Origin: Pleodorina starrii
Lineage: Eukaryota; Chlorophyta; Chlorophyceae; Chlamydomonadales; Volvocaceae
Length of the DNA: 64,000 bases
Assembly: GCA_030267565.1 (NCBI GenBank)
Contig: BRXU01000004.1
Coordinates: forward strand, 7,518,001 to 7,582,000
Direction of reading: 5' to 3'
Part shown: positions 33,786 to 45,100 of the stretch, piece after piece
Layout of the letters: the number at the start of each line of letters is the position of its first letter
How positions within the stretch are numbered: the stretch's first letter is position 1
Notes under the pieces: generated by a model
What the model was told of the DNA's origin: nothing
Databases searched by the model: none
Seen by the model: the letters and a program-made list of their open reading frames with translations, nothing else
Program-made: the position numbers and the translations under genes

Positions 33786-35363
33786 ATGTTCGTTACGAGA
33801 CGAAACAGGGTTAGGGTGGTTAGTCGGGCGCAACGCATTTGCGGCCTTTGCTTCGCTTTATTTGTATTTCTCCAAACGCCTCTGGTGACGATACCGATAA
33901 CGCGCAATGGGCGCATTACGGATGTGCCGTTGAGCGCAGTCGAAATAGCGGCTATCGGGGTGCAGGAAAGATATGCGGATTACGCTCAGGCTATGCAGCT
34001 GTTGATGTTGCCGGGAGTTTGGTGGAAGATGGCATCCAAGGAGGCGTTCGCTTGCTTGGCTCGTGCAAGCTCGTGCTCCCCGGCACGCTTGCTGGATCGC
34101 CAAGGTACGCGTGTACGCGTGTGTATGTGTGTGTCCCGTAAGCATCTAAGCAAGCCCGCCGTCGGCTCCTGCGGCGGGCGCTACTCGTGATCAGGTGGAC
34201 ACTCTGTAATGTTCGAGTCGATTGGTTTCGGCGCGCAAAGACCCCGGCGCCGCGGCTGTAGCCTGCTTACGCCGCCACTTATGCCTCCATTCCCTAAGTG
34301 ATGCTGGAAATGCCCATTATCCGCTTCATATCATTGTAGCCAAGAGCCTGATCATACACAAAATCAAACTTGGCTTCGAGTGTGAATGTTGCCATGTCAA
34401 ACTCAGGCGTAAAGGGCCAACCACGTTGGGTTGTGATATGGCAGGCCCTGCTAGCCAGCGGGGCGGCTTCGCGGGTATCGTGGGTAGCGAAACCCTCTGA
34501 GACCCTACGTTGCTCCGGAAACGGCGCTAAACACACGCATCCATTCCCGCTCCATAGCCATACTGACTGACTGACTGACTGACTGACCGAGGCGGTCGGC
34601 CTCACCGGCCGCCGCCTGGCCCACCGACCCGCAGCCTTGCTGCAGGCCAGCCAGGTGGAGCAGCTGGTGGAGCCCCTGCATGCGGCGGCGGGGCCCGCGG
34701 GGGGGCAGCTGGCGGTGTCGTGCGGCATGCTGCTGGCCTGCGCCATCGCCCTGCCGGTGGTGAGTCGTGACTGCAGGCCTCCGGGGCTCCAGGCTACAGA
34801 AGTTCAAATCACCTATTCCGTAGCAAAGAATGCGCGGCCGATAGGTGAAAATCGACCGCACTGAATCAAACGTAACGGCGTGAGAACGTTGGCAGTGGGG
34901 AGGTTTATTTAGTCGGAAGAGAGGCGCCGGCCACGCTGGGTGCTTGGCACGGTGTGTACTGCAAAGGACGCCAGGCTGCTCAACGCTGCGCCGCGCTGTG
35001 AAGTGCTAATGTGCTGAAAGCGCTCTTACTCTTGTTGTGGCATACATGGCATGAGCTCGCTACCTCGTAACTCTTCTCCCTCGCGCGCAGGTGCCTGATC
35101 TTTCAGTGTCGGTGGTGGCGCTGGGGACGTTTGTGTGGTCGGTGTTCCAGACCGCCTGCACCCCCTTGCCGACAATCATCTTTCTGAGCCTGCTGTGCCT
35201 GACCGCCGTCTTTGGCAGTGATGGGCAGCCACCCCGGGCCGGCAGGGCTGCGGGTGGTGGAAAGACTGTGGCAGGTAGCGGTGGTGGGCGCGCGCAGGGC
35301 GCCACTGCCGGCAACGCGGGATCGTCTGAGCGCGGCGGTAGCCCCCGCAAGAAGCGGAGATGA
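33786..35363 (+). CDS. Small multi-pass membrane protein, tandem paralogue B, 238 aa
   Basis: Exons 33786-34104, 34635-34759 and 35091-35363, in phase. Exon 1 aligns with exon 1 of the gene 230 bp upstream: basic start, then ICGLCFALFVFLQTP beside AAGLAMALFVLTHSP. After that, VEIAAIGVQERYADYAQAMQ lies beside LQTVAVGLIKTQPDMAPWTR, and LLMLPGVWWKMASKE beside LLPGTFFEQFVLT. Both genes have three exons, with a hydrophobic last part (LAVSCGMLLACAIALPV, ACTPLPTIIFLSLLCLTAVF). The tail here is long, Gly/Arg-rich and ends in PRKKRR. Family and function are unknown. Intron 1 (530 bp) carries a TGAC microsatellite. Confidence 0.6.
34563..34587. repeat. (CTGA)n microsatellite
   Basis: Six CTGA units inside intron 1 of paralogue B, about 50 bp before the exon 2 acceptor. 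Confidence 0.85.
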
Positions 35364-36183
35364 GGTGCTGTTTGCTGTCCCTTTCGCAGCTGTGCCTGGC
35401 TCACGTACCGTAACGTAGTGCCTGAACGAAGCGAGGGAGGATAACTCACATGCGCTAAGAACCGGATCGGCGCAGTCGGGTAGTAGCGTCTGGGGCGTTC
35501 ATTGGATTTCTTCTCATGCTGACCGGTTACGGACTTACGGTACGTCGGTGTCTGAGCGTCCAACTCGCAGCAAGGCAAAGGAAACATATGAATTGAGGTA
35601 CAAGGTCACATGCACCCCCACCTGCGTACCGGTATGGTCCCAAAAATTGAGTGGAGCCTGATGGGGCTCCACATGCGCTGCCGCGGCACCCTGGTCACCC
35701 GCACTCAACAGTCACATACACACACACGCACACCCCACCTCTGGCCGCACTGACGGCAAAGCAAGCGCTGCATGCTACCTCCGCGGGATAGGTATATCGC
35801 CGAATCGACATGCGCGAAGCAACTCCCCCCCGATAACATACATGCGCCGCACTCCCCAGGCCATATGCCGTTTCCATTTCCACCACTGCGTACGCGCACG
35901 ACGCACGCTCAGTTGCTGCGCACGTCAGGAGGTCCGAATCACAGGTCGCCACAAGAATAACGCGACATAAAGAGGCCTCACATCACGGCGTGGCGCAAGC
36001 GCAAGCCCAATTGCAGTCCGCACCGGCCGCGCGTGGAGTCGAGCGAAACAGTACTCGTATAGAGGGTATAGTCAATTGTCAGTGTCAGGTAGAAGTCCGG
36101 ATAATATAGGTAAAAAGAGGTCGACCACTGACCGCAGGCGCGCACGAGGGCGCCGGCACGTGCCACCCGACGTCCAGGTCGCC
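35364..36183. other. Convergent 3' region (paralogue B / kinesin-like gene)
   Basis: 820 bp between two converging stops, presumably 3' UTRs. CA-rich simple sequence lies near 35712. No gene is seen. Confidence 0.45.
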
Positions 36184-39100
36184 TCAGCGCGACGAGTGCA
36201 GGTGGGTGGGAGAGGTCCGGACGTGCACACGCACGGTGAGCGGGTCGTCGCCCGTCGCGCCGCCGTAGGAGCCAGCCGCGCCGCCGTACGAGCCTATCGC
36301 GGCCGTCTGATGCGTCTTGATGGTCGCTTCGTACACCGGGCCCGAGTTGGTGATGGGCGTGGTGGTGTGGGTGGTGGTCGGCGTGTAGGGCGTCGCCACG
36401 CCGGTAGCTCCGAAGGTGGGTCGGGTGACGGAGGGCAGCGATGGACTGGCGCCCATTGACGACGGCGCGTAGCTTCCCACCCCCGTGTACGACAGCCCAG
36501 TGTATGCCCTGCGACGGGATCAGCACAGCGATCCCGTTCAGTTCGGATGTCCTCTTGACGGAAAACATGACCCGCTCGGCGCCAAGGCTGTGCCAAGGGC
36601 AAACGGTACGGTACCTTCCGAGGGACTGTTCCGGGGGGCCGTTCCGTGACCGCTAAGTCCTGCCGGCATATGCGCACACTTGGTATGCCGTTGTCTACCC
36701 GCAGTCCCACCTTTGCCTCCTCACCTGGCAAAGACCGCCGGCCCCGCGCGGCCCTCCACCGTGCCCGTCGAGCCCAGGTCGGCCGCCGGCCCCCCTGCCC
36801 CAACGGGGCCCGGCCGCGTCAGCGCGCCCACGATGCGGCCGCTGGTCCTGGGCGCCATGTTGTTCATGATGGCCTCCAGCCGCTGCCCCTCCACCTGCGC
36901 CGCCAGCCGCATCTTGTCCTCACTGGCGCGCTGCAGCTGCTCCTGAGTGCTGTCCAGCGTGCGGCGCAGCGTGCGGGCCTCGTCCGTGACTGTGGGCGGC
37001 AAGGGAGGCATGCAAGTTGGTCGCCGGAGTTGTGTGTCGGAAGGCGGCCATGGGGGACAAGGGCGGAGGGAGCTTTGCTGCTGAGGACGGCCGCCATGCC
37101 GGGCGACGGAGTTGGGTTTCATGTGCGTCATGTGTTGGAGAGTGCGTGCACGTGCGCACATGCGTGCAAGTGTGCATGTGTTCGTGCGCATGTGTGCGTG
37201 AGTGTACCGGTTACGTGCTTTTGCACATACGTGCGTGCGCATGACCGGTGCCGCTTAACCGGTACCGCCGCACCGCACCGCGCCCACCTTGCATGTTTGT
37301 GTTCCTCAGCGTGTTGATCTGCTCCTGCAGTGCGTCCCGCTCGTTCATGAGCTTGTGCACCTGCTTGGCGGTGTGCTCCAGGTCGGCCAGCCGGGCGCGA
37401 GCCTCCGCCAGGTGCCGCTGCATGTCGTCAGCCTGCGCCATCGGGCGGAGGGGAGCAAGAGCGCAGTCGCATCAGTGATACCGGTACTGGTACTGGTACT
37501 GGTTGCAGCAAACAGCCCCCACTTGAGGACTGGGTCATGAAGCCATCAAGACATCCGGGCGAGCGGGGGGTCCATCGGATCAGCGCGACCCGGCCACAGC
37601 GGCAGGTAGGCGAACACCCCCCGTTACGTTTCCCACCGCAACGACGCCGCGCAAGGCCCTGCAACTTCTGCAAACGCGCCACTCCCTGCCCCGCAATGCA
37701 AGCGCCGCCGCCCGTCGCGCCCGTCGCGCCAGCCCTCCGCAGACTTCAGATTTCGACGCAGACTGGTCGATAACCAGTCGTTATCGCCCTCACCCGCAAC
37801 TGCGCCTCCGTGCGCTCCGCCCGGAGGGAGTCCAGGTCCGCCACCAACTTGGCGCCCTGCTCGCTGGCCTCCCGCAGCCGAGCCTCCAACCGCTCCATGG
37901 CCTCCTTGGCATTGGCCTGAGGGGGAGAAGAGCAGCGGGCCACGGATTTAAGGTCGGCAGGCAGTCACGTAAATAGGTCATCTAAGAGGTTCATCCATTC
38001 ATCCCGTCAATCGTTCAGTTAGTCAGTCAGCCAGTCCTGCGAGGCAGTGTAGCGGCAGAGGTGGCACCGACAGAATGCTGGTTTCGACGGCAAAAGGCAG
38101 GCGGGCCGGCAGGCCGCAGCACACACGCAAGGGCGGCCGAAAGTGGGCCCGGCCTCCTTCCAGTCCGAGTGCAGAGGTGTGAGGCAAGGCCGAGCGGGTC
38201 ACCGCATCCGCTGCCCCCGATACCCATGCGTCAAGAAGAGCAAGGATCCGGCTATTCCTCCCCCGCCCCCATCATCAGCAGCAGCTTAGTCACCTTGGCC
38301 AGCCGCTCTCCGTCCTCCGCCGCCTGCACTCGCGCCAGCAGCTCCTGCGTCTTGAGCCGCGTCTCGCTCTCCGACAGCACCAGCTGACCGTTCAGCGACG
38401 CGGCGCGCGTGTTGGCGTCGCTGAGCGCCTTGTCCGTGGCCGCCAGCCGGGCAGTCAGCGTCTCCAGCTGGCCCTTGGCGTCCTGTGGGGAGGCAGGAGG
38501 GCGCGTAGAGAGCGGACATGGCGCATGGGGACGTGGGACAGCATTAACGGTGCATGGGGGCATGCCGGGGATGCGGAGGGCTTTTCAGGGGGGAGGCAGC
38601 GCAGAGACAAGAGCCAGTCAGGGGCCGCCACGAGACGAAGACGGACGACCAGACGCCGGCCAAGAGCGGGTCATGCCCCACATTGACTGTGCCCAATCAG
38701 GAAATGCGAATGTCGGATGGGGGGTCGCGCCTTTCTAAGCAGCGCGACTTGTGGGCCCGCCCGGCGCCACTCGCCTGCAGCTGCGACTCGAGCAGCCTCA
38801 TGCGCGCCGACGCGCCGCCGGCCTCCGTGTTGGCCGAGTGCGCCTCGGTGCGCAGCCGCGATAGCTCCGCCGCACGCGCCTCGCCCTCCGCGAACAGCTC
38901 CCGCAGCTGCGCCTCCTGCTGCGCGGCGGTGTCCTGCGAGGGAGCCAGGGACGGACGCCGAAGCGGGGGTTCGGCGTGTGTGTGTGTGGTGGCAGCGATG
39001 AAGCGGGTGGGTGAACACGCTCCGGACAGCGCGCACTACTGCAGCGCCGCGTCCGCGCAAGAGGGGCCAAAACCCATCCTCGAGGGCTCAGTCCCTGCGC

Positions 39101-42100
39101 AGCGCATCGCAGCGCGTCTCCCCAAGCGCCCCCCTTCGCGCGCCCGCCCACCTTCCATGTGTCTCGTGACTTGGCCACCACCGCCACCTCCTCCTGCAGC
39201 GAGTGGATGGTCTGGCGGGCGTCCAGCAGCGACGACTGCATACTGGTCAGGGTGGTCTCGTTATTCGCCAGCTGCTGCTGTAGGCTCGACCTGCGGGAGG
39301 GCGGTTCAGCGGGCGGTGAGTTCGGGGGCCGAGGCGTTAGGGTGTGGGGGTCCCGGCCTGGCGTCGGTGCACAACACCGTACTGCCCCCTGAACGCGCCC
39401 ACTCTACTCCAGCCTGTCTCCTGCCTTCAAATGTAGGAGACGCATCTAGGCGCAGCGTGGCCGGCACGAGCGCCCGCCTCCACGCGCCTGGCTGGAGCCC
39501 GCTTCAGGCCGCAACGGAATCCGCTACTGCTCCACGTCCCCCCGGTCCCCAAGCCTCAAGCCTCAGCCGCCATCCCGCATCACGCCCACCTGGCCTGCTG
39601 CTCGTCCCTCAGCTCAAGCTCCAAGCTGACCCCCCTGCTGGTCAGCTCCTCGCCGCTGCGCTGCGCCTCCGCCAGCCGCGCCTTGGCGGCCGCCAGCTGC
39701 CCCGTCAGCTCCTCCGTCAACCCGATGCTCGAGCGCAGCCCGCCCAGCTCCGCCTGCAGCTTACCAACCTGGCGGAACAGGTACCGGTAGCAAAAGAGGT
39801 TCGGAACAGGTACCGGTAGCAGAAGAGGTTGGGGGGCGACAGCCGACACGGGGTGGATGGCAAAAAATACGCAACAGAAAGGGACGCGAAGGGATGGTTC
39901 GGTAAGCAGGACCGCATACAAGGGAGTGGGGGGCATGGCGAAAGTGGAGCAGCTTGGCTTGCACATTTGCTTCTGCCCTGACCCGCTTCATGCTTGCGAC
40001 CTGGGTTGACATGGGGCGACCATCATCCATCATGCCTCCAATCCGATGACGGATTGACCCCACCTGCACTCGCACGGTGGTGAGGCCCTTGATGAGCCTC
40101 TCCTGGCAGTGCGGGTCCTCCCAGTCCATGTGGCCGCCCTCCGAATCCGGCCCCACCGCCGCTGCGGCCGTCGACGCCGCCGTGCTGAAGGGCGTGCCGG
40201 TGGAGTGGCGCGGCGGCGAGGACGTGAGCAGCTGCGGTCCGCGCGGTGGGGAGCTGCCTGACAGGCAGGCGCTCTGGATGGCGCGCACTTCAGCCCAGGC
40301 GATGTTGAGCAGGTGGTCCCGCCGGTGCGCCTGGAGGGGGTACACCGGCATGCGGGTAACGCGGCATTACGATGGGAGCAATGCGCTGGAGTACACCGGC
40401 GCAGTGCAGAAACAGCACGTTTGAGGAACCCGGCAGACCCATGCAGGCGCAGGCAAGAAACGGAGACCGGGCTGTGCCCGCCTCCTCCGTGCGCCCGTCA
40501 GCCACAGCCACCCTGTAAGCAGTAAAGGCTTATCCCGCGGATGCTCAGGAGCCAGGCTCACACTCCCCCCCCTTAGAGTGAGCCGTCCTCGGCGTCCATG
40601 CATGGGGCCTCCCCACCCTCGCAAGGGTTTTACCCGATAGCCAGGCGCTTCGACCAGGGATCGAACCGGCGACCTCCCGAGCACGAGGTCGTACGGCATA
40701 GGTCTCGATACCAATTGTAAGCAGTAAAGGCTTATCCCGCGGATGCTCAGGAGCCAGGCTTACACACCCGCCCGGCCTGTGTCGGCTCGCCGGGTCGCTC
40801 ACCCGCAGCCTCAGCACGTCCCGCTCCTGCTTGTCCTCCACCTGCAGCTGGCTCACGGAGGACAGCTGCCGCTGCAGCGCATCCCGCTCCGCCGCCAGTG
40901 CCGCCAGCCGGGCCTCGCGCTCAGTGATGGCCTCGTGGAAGCGCGCGTCAGCGTCGAGAACCGCCTGAGGCGAGGAGGGTCGGGCAGGGGACGGGCAGGG
41001 GAAGCCAGGGAGGGGAGCAAATGAGGGACGAGCCGGCCCGCGGGATAGCTGCCGGCAGCAAAACGGTCTGCAGGGACATAAGAGGAAAGCAGGTAATGAA
41101 GGAAGGACGAACGGAGGCGGAGTAGGGAAGTCAAGAATGGGAACTGGCGGTGGCCTCTGTGCGCGCCCGGGGATGCGAGAGGTAGATCCGCGGTCGCACC
41201 TTGTGCAGCCTCGCCTCGCCGTCCGCCACCGCCGCCACCAGCCGCGCCTCCCGCTCCGAGACCGTGGCCTGCAGCTTGGCCTCCGCGTCGATGACGGTGG
41301 AGTGCAGCCGCGCGTCGCGCTCCGCCACCTGCAGATGCAGCCGCGCCTCCCACTCGGAAGCCAGCGACTGCAGCCGCCTCTCGTGCTCCGTCATGGCGGC
41401 GCGCAGCTTCTCCTCCTTGTCCGCCAGCTGCGCCTGTAGGTATTGTTATTGGGTAACGGCAGTAGGGGCTGAGGGGCGAACGGAACCGGAAAAATCAGAA
41501 AACGCGGAGTTGGTGGGAGGTCCAGCCAAAGGGGGAGCAAGGAGGTGTGACCGGGGGCTTGCAGACTGGGGCCCCAGACGAGGTGGGGTTTTACGGTTTT
41601 GATGTTTTAGAGTTTTAGGGCTGCAGGTCCGCGCAATTCTAACAGCACAGGTGTTGGGCGGCCGCAAGGCCCGACTCTGCCGTCGCCCGGGCACGCACCT
41701 GCAGGGCCGCCTCGCGCTCCGCCGCCTGCGCCTGCAGCCGCGCCTCGCGCGCGCTCGACTCCACCATCAGGGCCTTATGCGCGGCGCTCGTCTCCTCCAG
41801 CTGCCGGTGCAGCCGCTGGCACTCGCGGTTGGCCTCCTGAGGGCGCGGCCACAGACAGAACCTCATCCGTCGCGTACACAGGGACCACGACCACCTGTGC
41901 GCATTAGGCATTACCCACCCCCTAGAAACGAGTTTGACCACACACCCACACAAGAGGAGCTGCCCAGCAATGACCGAACCTGAGACGCACCTCATGACCA
42001 CGGCGCGTGTGACACCAGCAGGGCACCATCCCCGCCCCCAGCCAAAATCCCCAAGCAGCTGCCGGTACAACACCACACCACACCGCGCCGTGCCGTGCCC

Positions 42101-45100
42101 TGCCGCGCTGCGCCGTGCGTCCACGCCCCCCCTACCTCCAGCGCCTGGTCCATGAGCGCGATGCTCCTGTGGCTCTCCTCCAGCTCCGTCATGTGCGCCG
42201 CCTTGAGCTGCTGGTGGGCCGCCAGGCTGCTGGCCAGCTCGTTGGCGCGAGCCACCTGAGCCTCCATGGCCACCATGCGCTCACGGGACTGGTCCAGAGC
42301 CTGTGGCGATGGGAAGGGGGGGTTACAACCTTACAACCTGACAAAACAACAGTCCGAACAGGCAAGCTGACTGAGGAGGCTGACACACACGCAGTGACCA
42401 CGAGCCCAATGGGAAACATACCAGAGGGAGGAGGGGAGGTGGGTGGAAGAGGGCATTGGGTTCGGTAAGGGTTGCATTGGGGGGGTTCCCTCGCCTCGCC
42501 GCCTGGCCCCCTGCCACCACACCTGGCTCTGCCGCTCCGCCTCGTTGGCGTTACGCTTCAGGATGTTGACCAGCGCCTGCAGCACGGGCCGCCACCGGCG
42601 CGCGGGCGCCACCGCGCCGCCCTCCGGCACGCCGAACAGCGAGTCCGCGCGCTCGGCCCGCAGCTGGCGCCACACGGCGTTGACCTGGACCTCCAGGTCG
42701 CGATCCAGCTCTGCAGTTTGATAAACCGTAAAGCAGGCGGGGGGGGGGGTTAAAAAGAAAATACCGCAGCGGAGACGGAGACAGCGTTAGCGAACGGAGG
42801 CGGGCAAGGTCTGCGGCCGAGCGTAGAACTCCGCCCGTGTTCAGAGGGTGGTCACATGCGCGGCAAGGTTGGTTCGGGTTCGGGCACACGTAATATCATA
42901 CACAGGCCGCAGGGTGCCGGCAGAGCCACCATCGGGGTCACAGCCACCACCAGTGGTCCATCCCCTGCCGGACACGCTCCCACGCACCGCGCAGCATGGA
43001 CTCCAGCTCCTGCACGTCGGTGTGTGCGGTGCTCTCCCGCCGCGCCGCATCCTCCGCCGCCAACTGCGCCGTCCGCAGCTCCTGCTTCAGGCCATCCGCC
43101 TTGGGGCGGGCGCGAGGTGGACCATGCACGGGAATGCAGGGTGCGGAACGTCACATGCGGCGATCACGGAGCAAGCACACGCCCATCGTCCTTGTCCTCT
43201 GCTGTGCATCCCCCGCTCCTTTCCCTCTCTTCGCTCCATCCCTTTCCTTGCTCTGTGTCCTCCTCTTTTCCTGCCGTAGGTGAGTTGGGTTCCTGCGGGC
43301 CTCGGGGGCTGGGGCGTTCTTTGCATCCCAGCTGCACTTTCTAGGACCGCTTCACAGCCCGTCGCTCAGCCACTTCAGCGACTTTTCTACACTTCCCCAC
43401 CAGCCTCGCCTCGTCATCGTCGCGCCCCGACACAGCGGCGGCTCCGCTCGTACTTGCTACACCTCGGTTTGTATATAACGTCCTCAGCTGTTTTGCAAGC
43501 TTACCTCGCTGTTCTTTCGCAGCTGAGACGGAATTCTTTTGTTACGTTACCGTTCACGGGCTCCGGCCTATACGTGGATACCCCCCACTTAGGACTGTCA
43601 TACCCGTAACCCCCCGCTTCCTCCTCCCACCTGCGCTCGCGTGGCGCTGAGCTCCGCCTTGAGTCCCTCCGCCGCGGAGATGGCCGAGCGCAGGTCGCTC
43701 TCCGCCTTGGTGGCCGCGGCGCGCGCCTCCATCTCCACCTTTGCGGTCTGCGTCATGGCGCCCTCCAGGTCTACGCTCAGCTGCTCGGAGCGCTCCTCAG
43801 CGCGCCACTTGCCCTCCTGCGCCCCACAGGGAGCCCGGGATGCCACCGGGAAGTCACGGACCGCGATGCAGGACAGGAGGGGGTGGGGCAGAGGCATGAA
43901 ATGGCTGCGCCACCCAGGCGAGTGCGAATGCCGCAACACGCATGGCGTGGTGAGCCGGTGACGGGCCCTCTGCTTCCGCGCCGATGCGTCCAACCTCCTC
44001 CAGCACCCCAACGCGGCCACAAGCGCAAGCGCAACGCAACGGCAAGACTCAAGACTGGCAGTGGCCGACCAGCCTCAACCCCTTCGGACCCCCTTGCTAC
44101 ACAGGGCCGCGCGCCCAGGGCCCTAGGCGCACCTGCAGCTTGTTCCTCTCACCCCGCACCGCCTCCAGCGCTGCGCTGAGCTCCTTGACCTGCCCCGCCA
44201 GGGTGGCCGCCTGCTGCAGCGCGCTCGCCTCCGAGCCGCGGCTGCCCTCCACCTGCAGTCGTAGCTGCGCCAGCGCCGACTCGGCCGCGCGCCGGGCTAC
44301 CTGCTCAGCCTCCGCCTGGGCCGCGGCGTCCAGAGCCTGCGAGCGCAGCCGCGAGGTCTCCTCGCTCAGGCTGCGAACCTGCGATCGGGAGAGGAGAGCA
44401 GTGGAAACAACAACCAACAGGCGCGTAACAGTGCAGGCGGAGGCGCAGAACACTGGACAGCGAACACCGGACGGGGGCCACGGCAATAAGGATTCTCCCG
44501 ACAGCACAGGCCAGCCTGCCCTGTCCGCCCTGTCTGCCCGCCCACCTGCGCCTGCAGCTTGTCGGACAGCTCGTGGTTCTGGCGCTGCAGTCGGTCGCGG
44601 TCCTGGCGCAGCGTGTCCGCCGCGGCCTTTGCGTCCGCCAGCTGCGCGGCCAGGGAGGATTGCCCGTTCCGCGCCGCCCCCAGGCTGTCCTGCAGCGCCC
44701 GCACCCGGGCCTCTAACATGCTGGACTCGGCCTGCACCGGAGCGGAGCGGGTGCGGGTGGGGTGGACATCAGCGGCGCGGGATGGTGTGCTGTGGGCTTG
44801 CAAAGCACCCTTAAGCAGCGCGAAATGGGACGTGGAGCGGGTCCTGGTAGGGCCGTGTTGGTCATGGAGTGGCGTGGAGCGGCGTGGGGAACAGCATCAA
44901 CACCAACTTGCAGTCTAATGGGTGGTAGACGGCTAACAGGTGTACCGCAGCCCAGACCGACCCAGCCCCCCCCCCACCTGCAGGTCCAGCACGCTGCCCT
45001 GTTGCTCCTGCAGCTGCTGCACTCGCACCATCAGCACCTGCTTGGCCCCCTCGCTGCTCTCCAGCTGCTTGCGCAGCAGCTCCACCTGACCGCGCAGCTC

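Noticed and set aside
38554..39819. Plus-strand frame of 421 codons
   Set aside because: It runs antisense through three kinesin exons and their introns, which are firmly placed by matched phases and coiled-coil sequence.
40600..40712. Functional tRNA gene
   Set aside because: Only a B box and a T-arm-like piece are present. No acceptor stem pairs and the 5' half does not fold, so a SINE is the better call.
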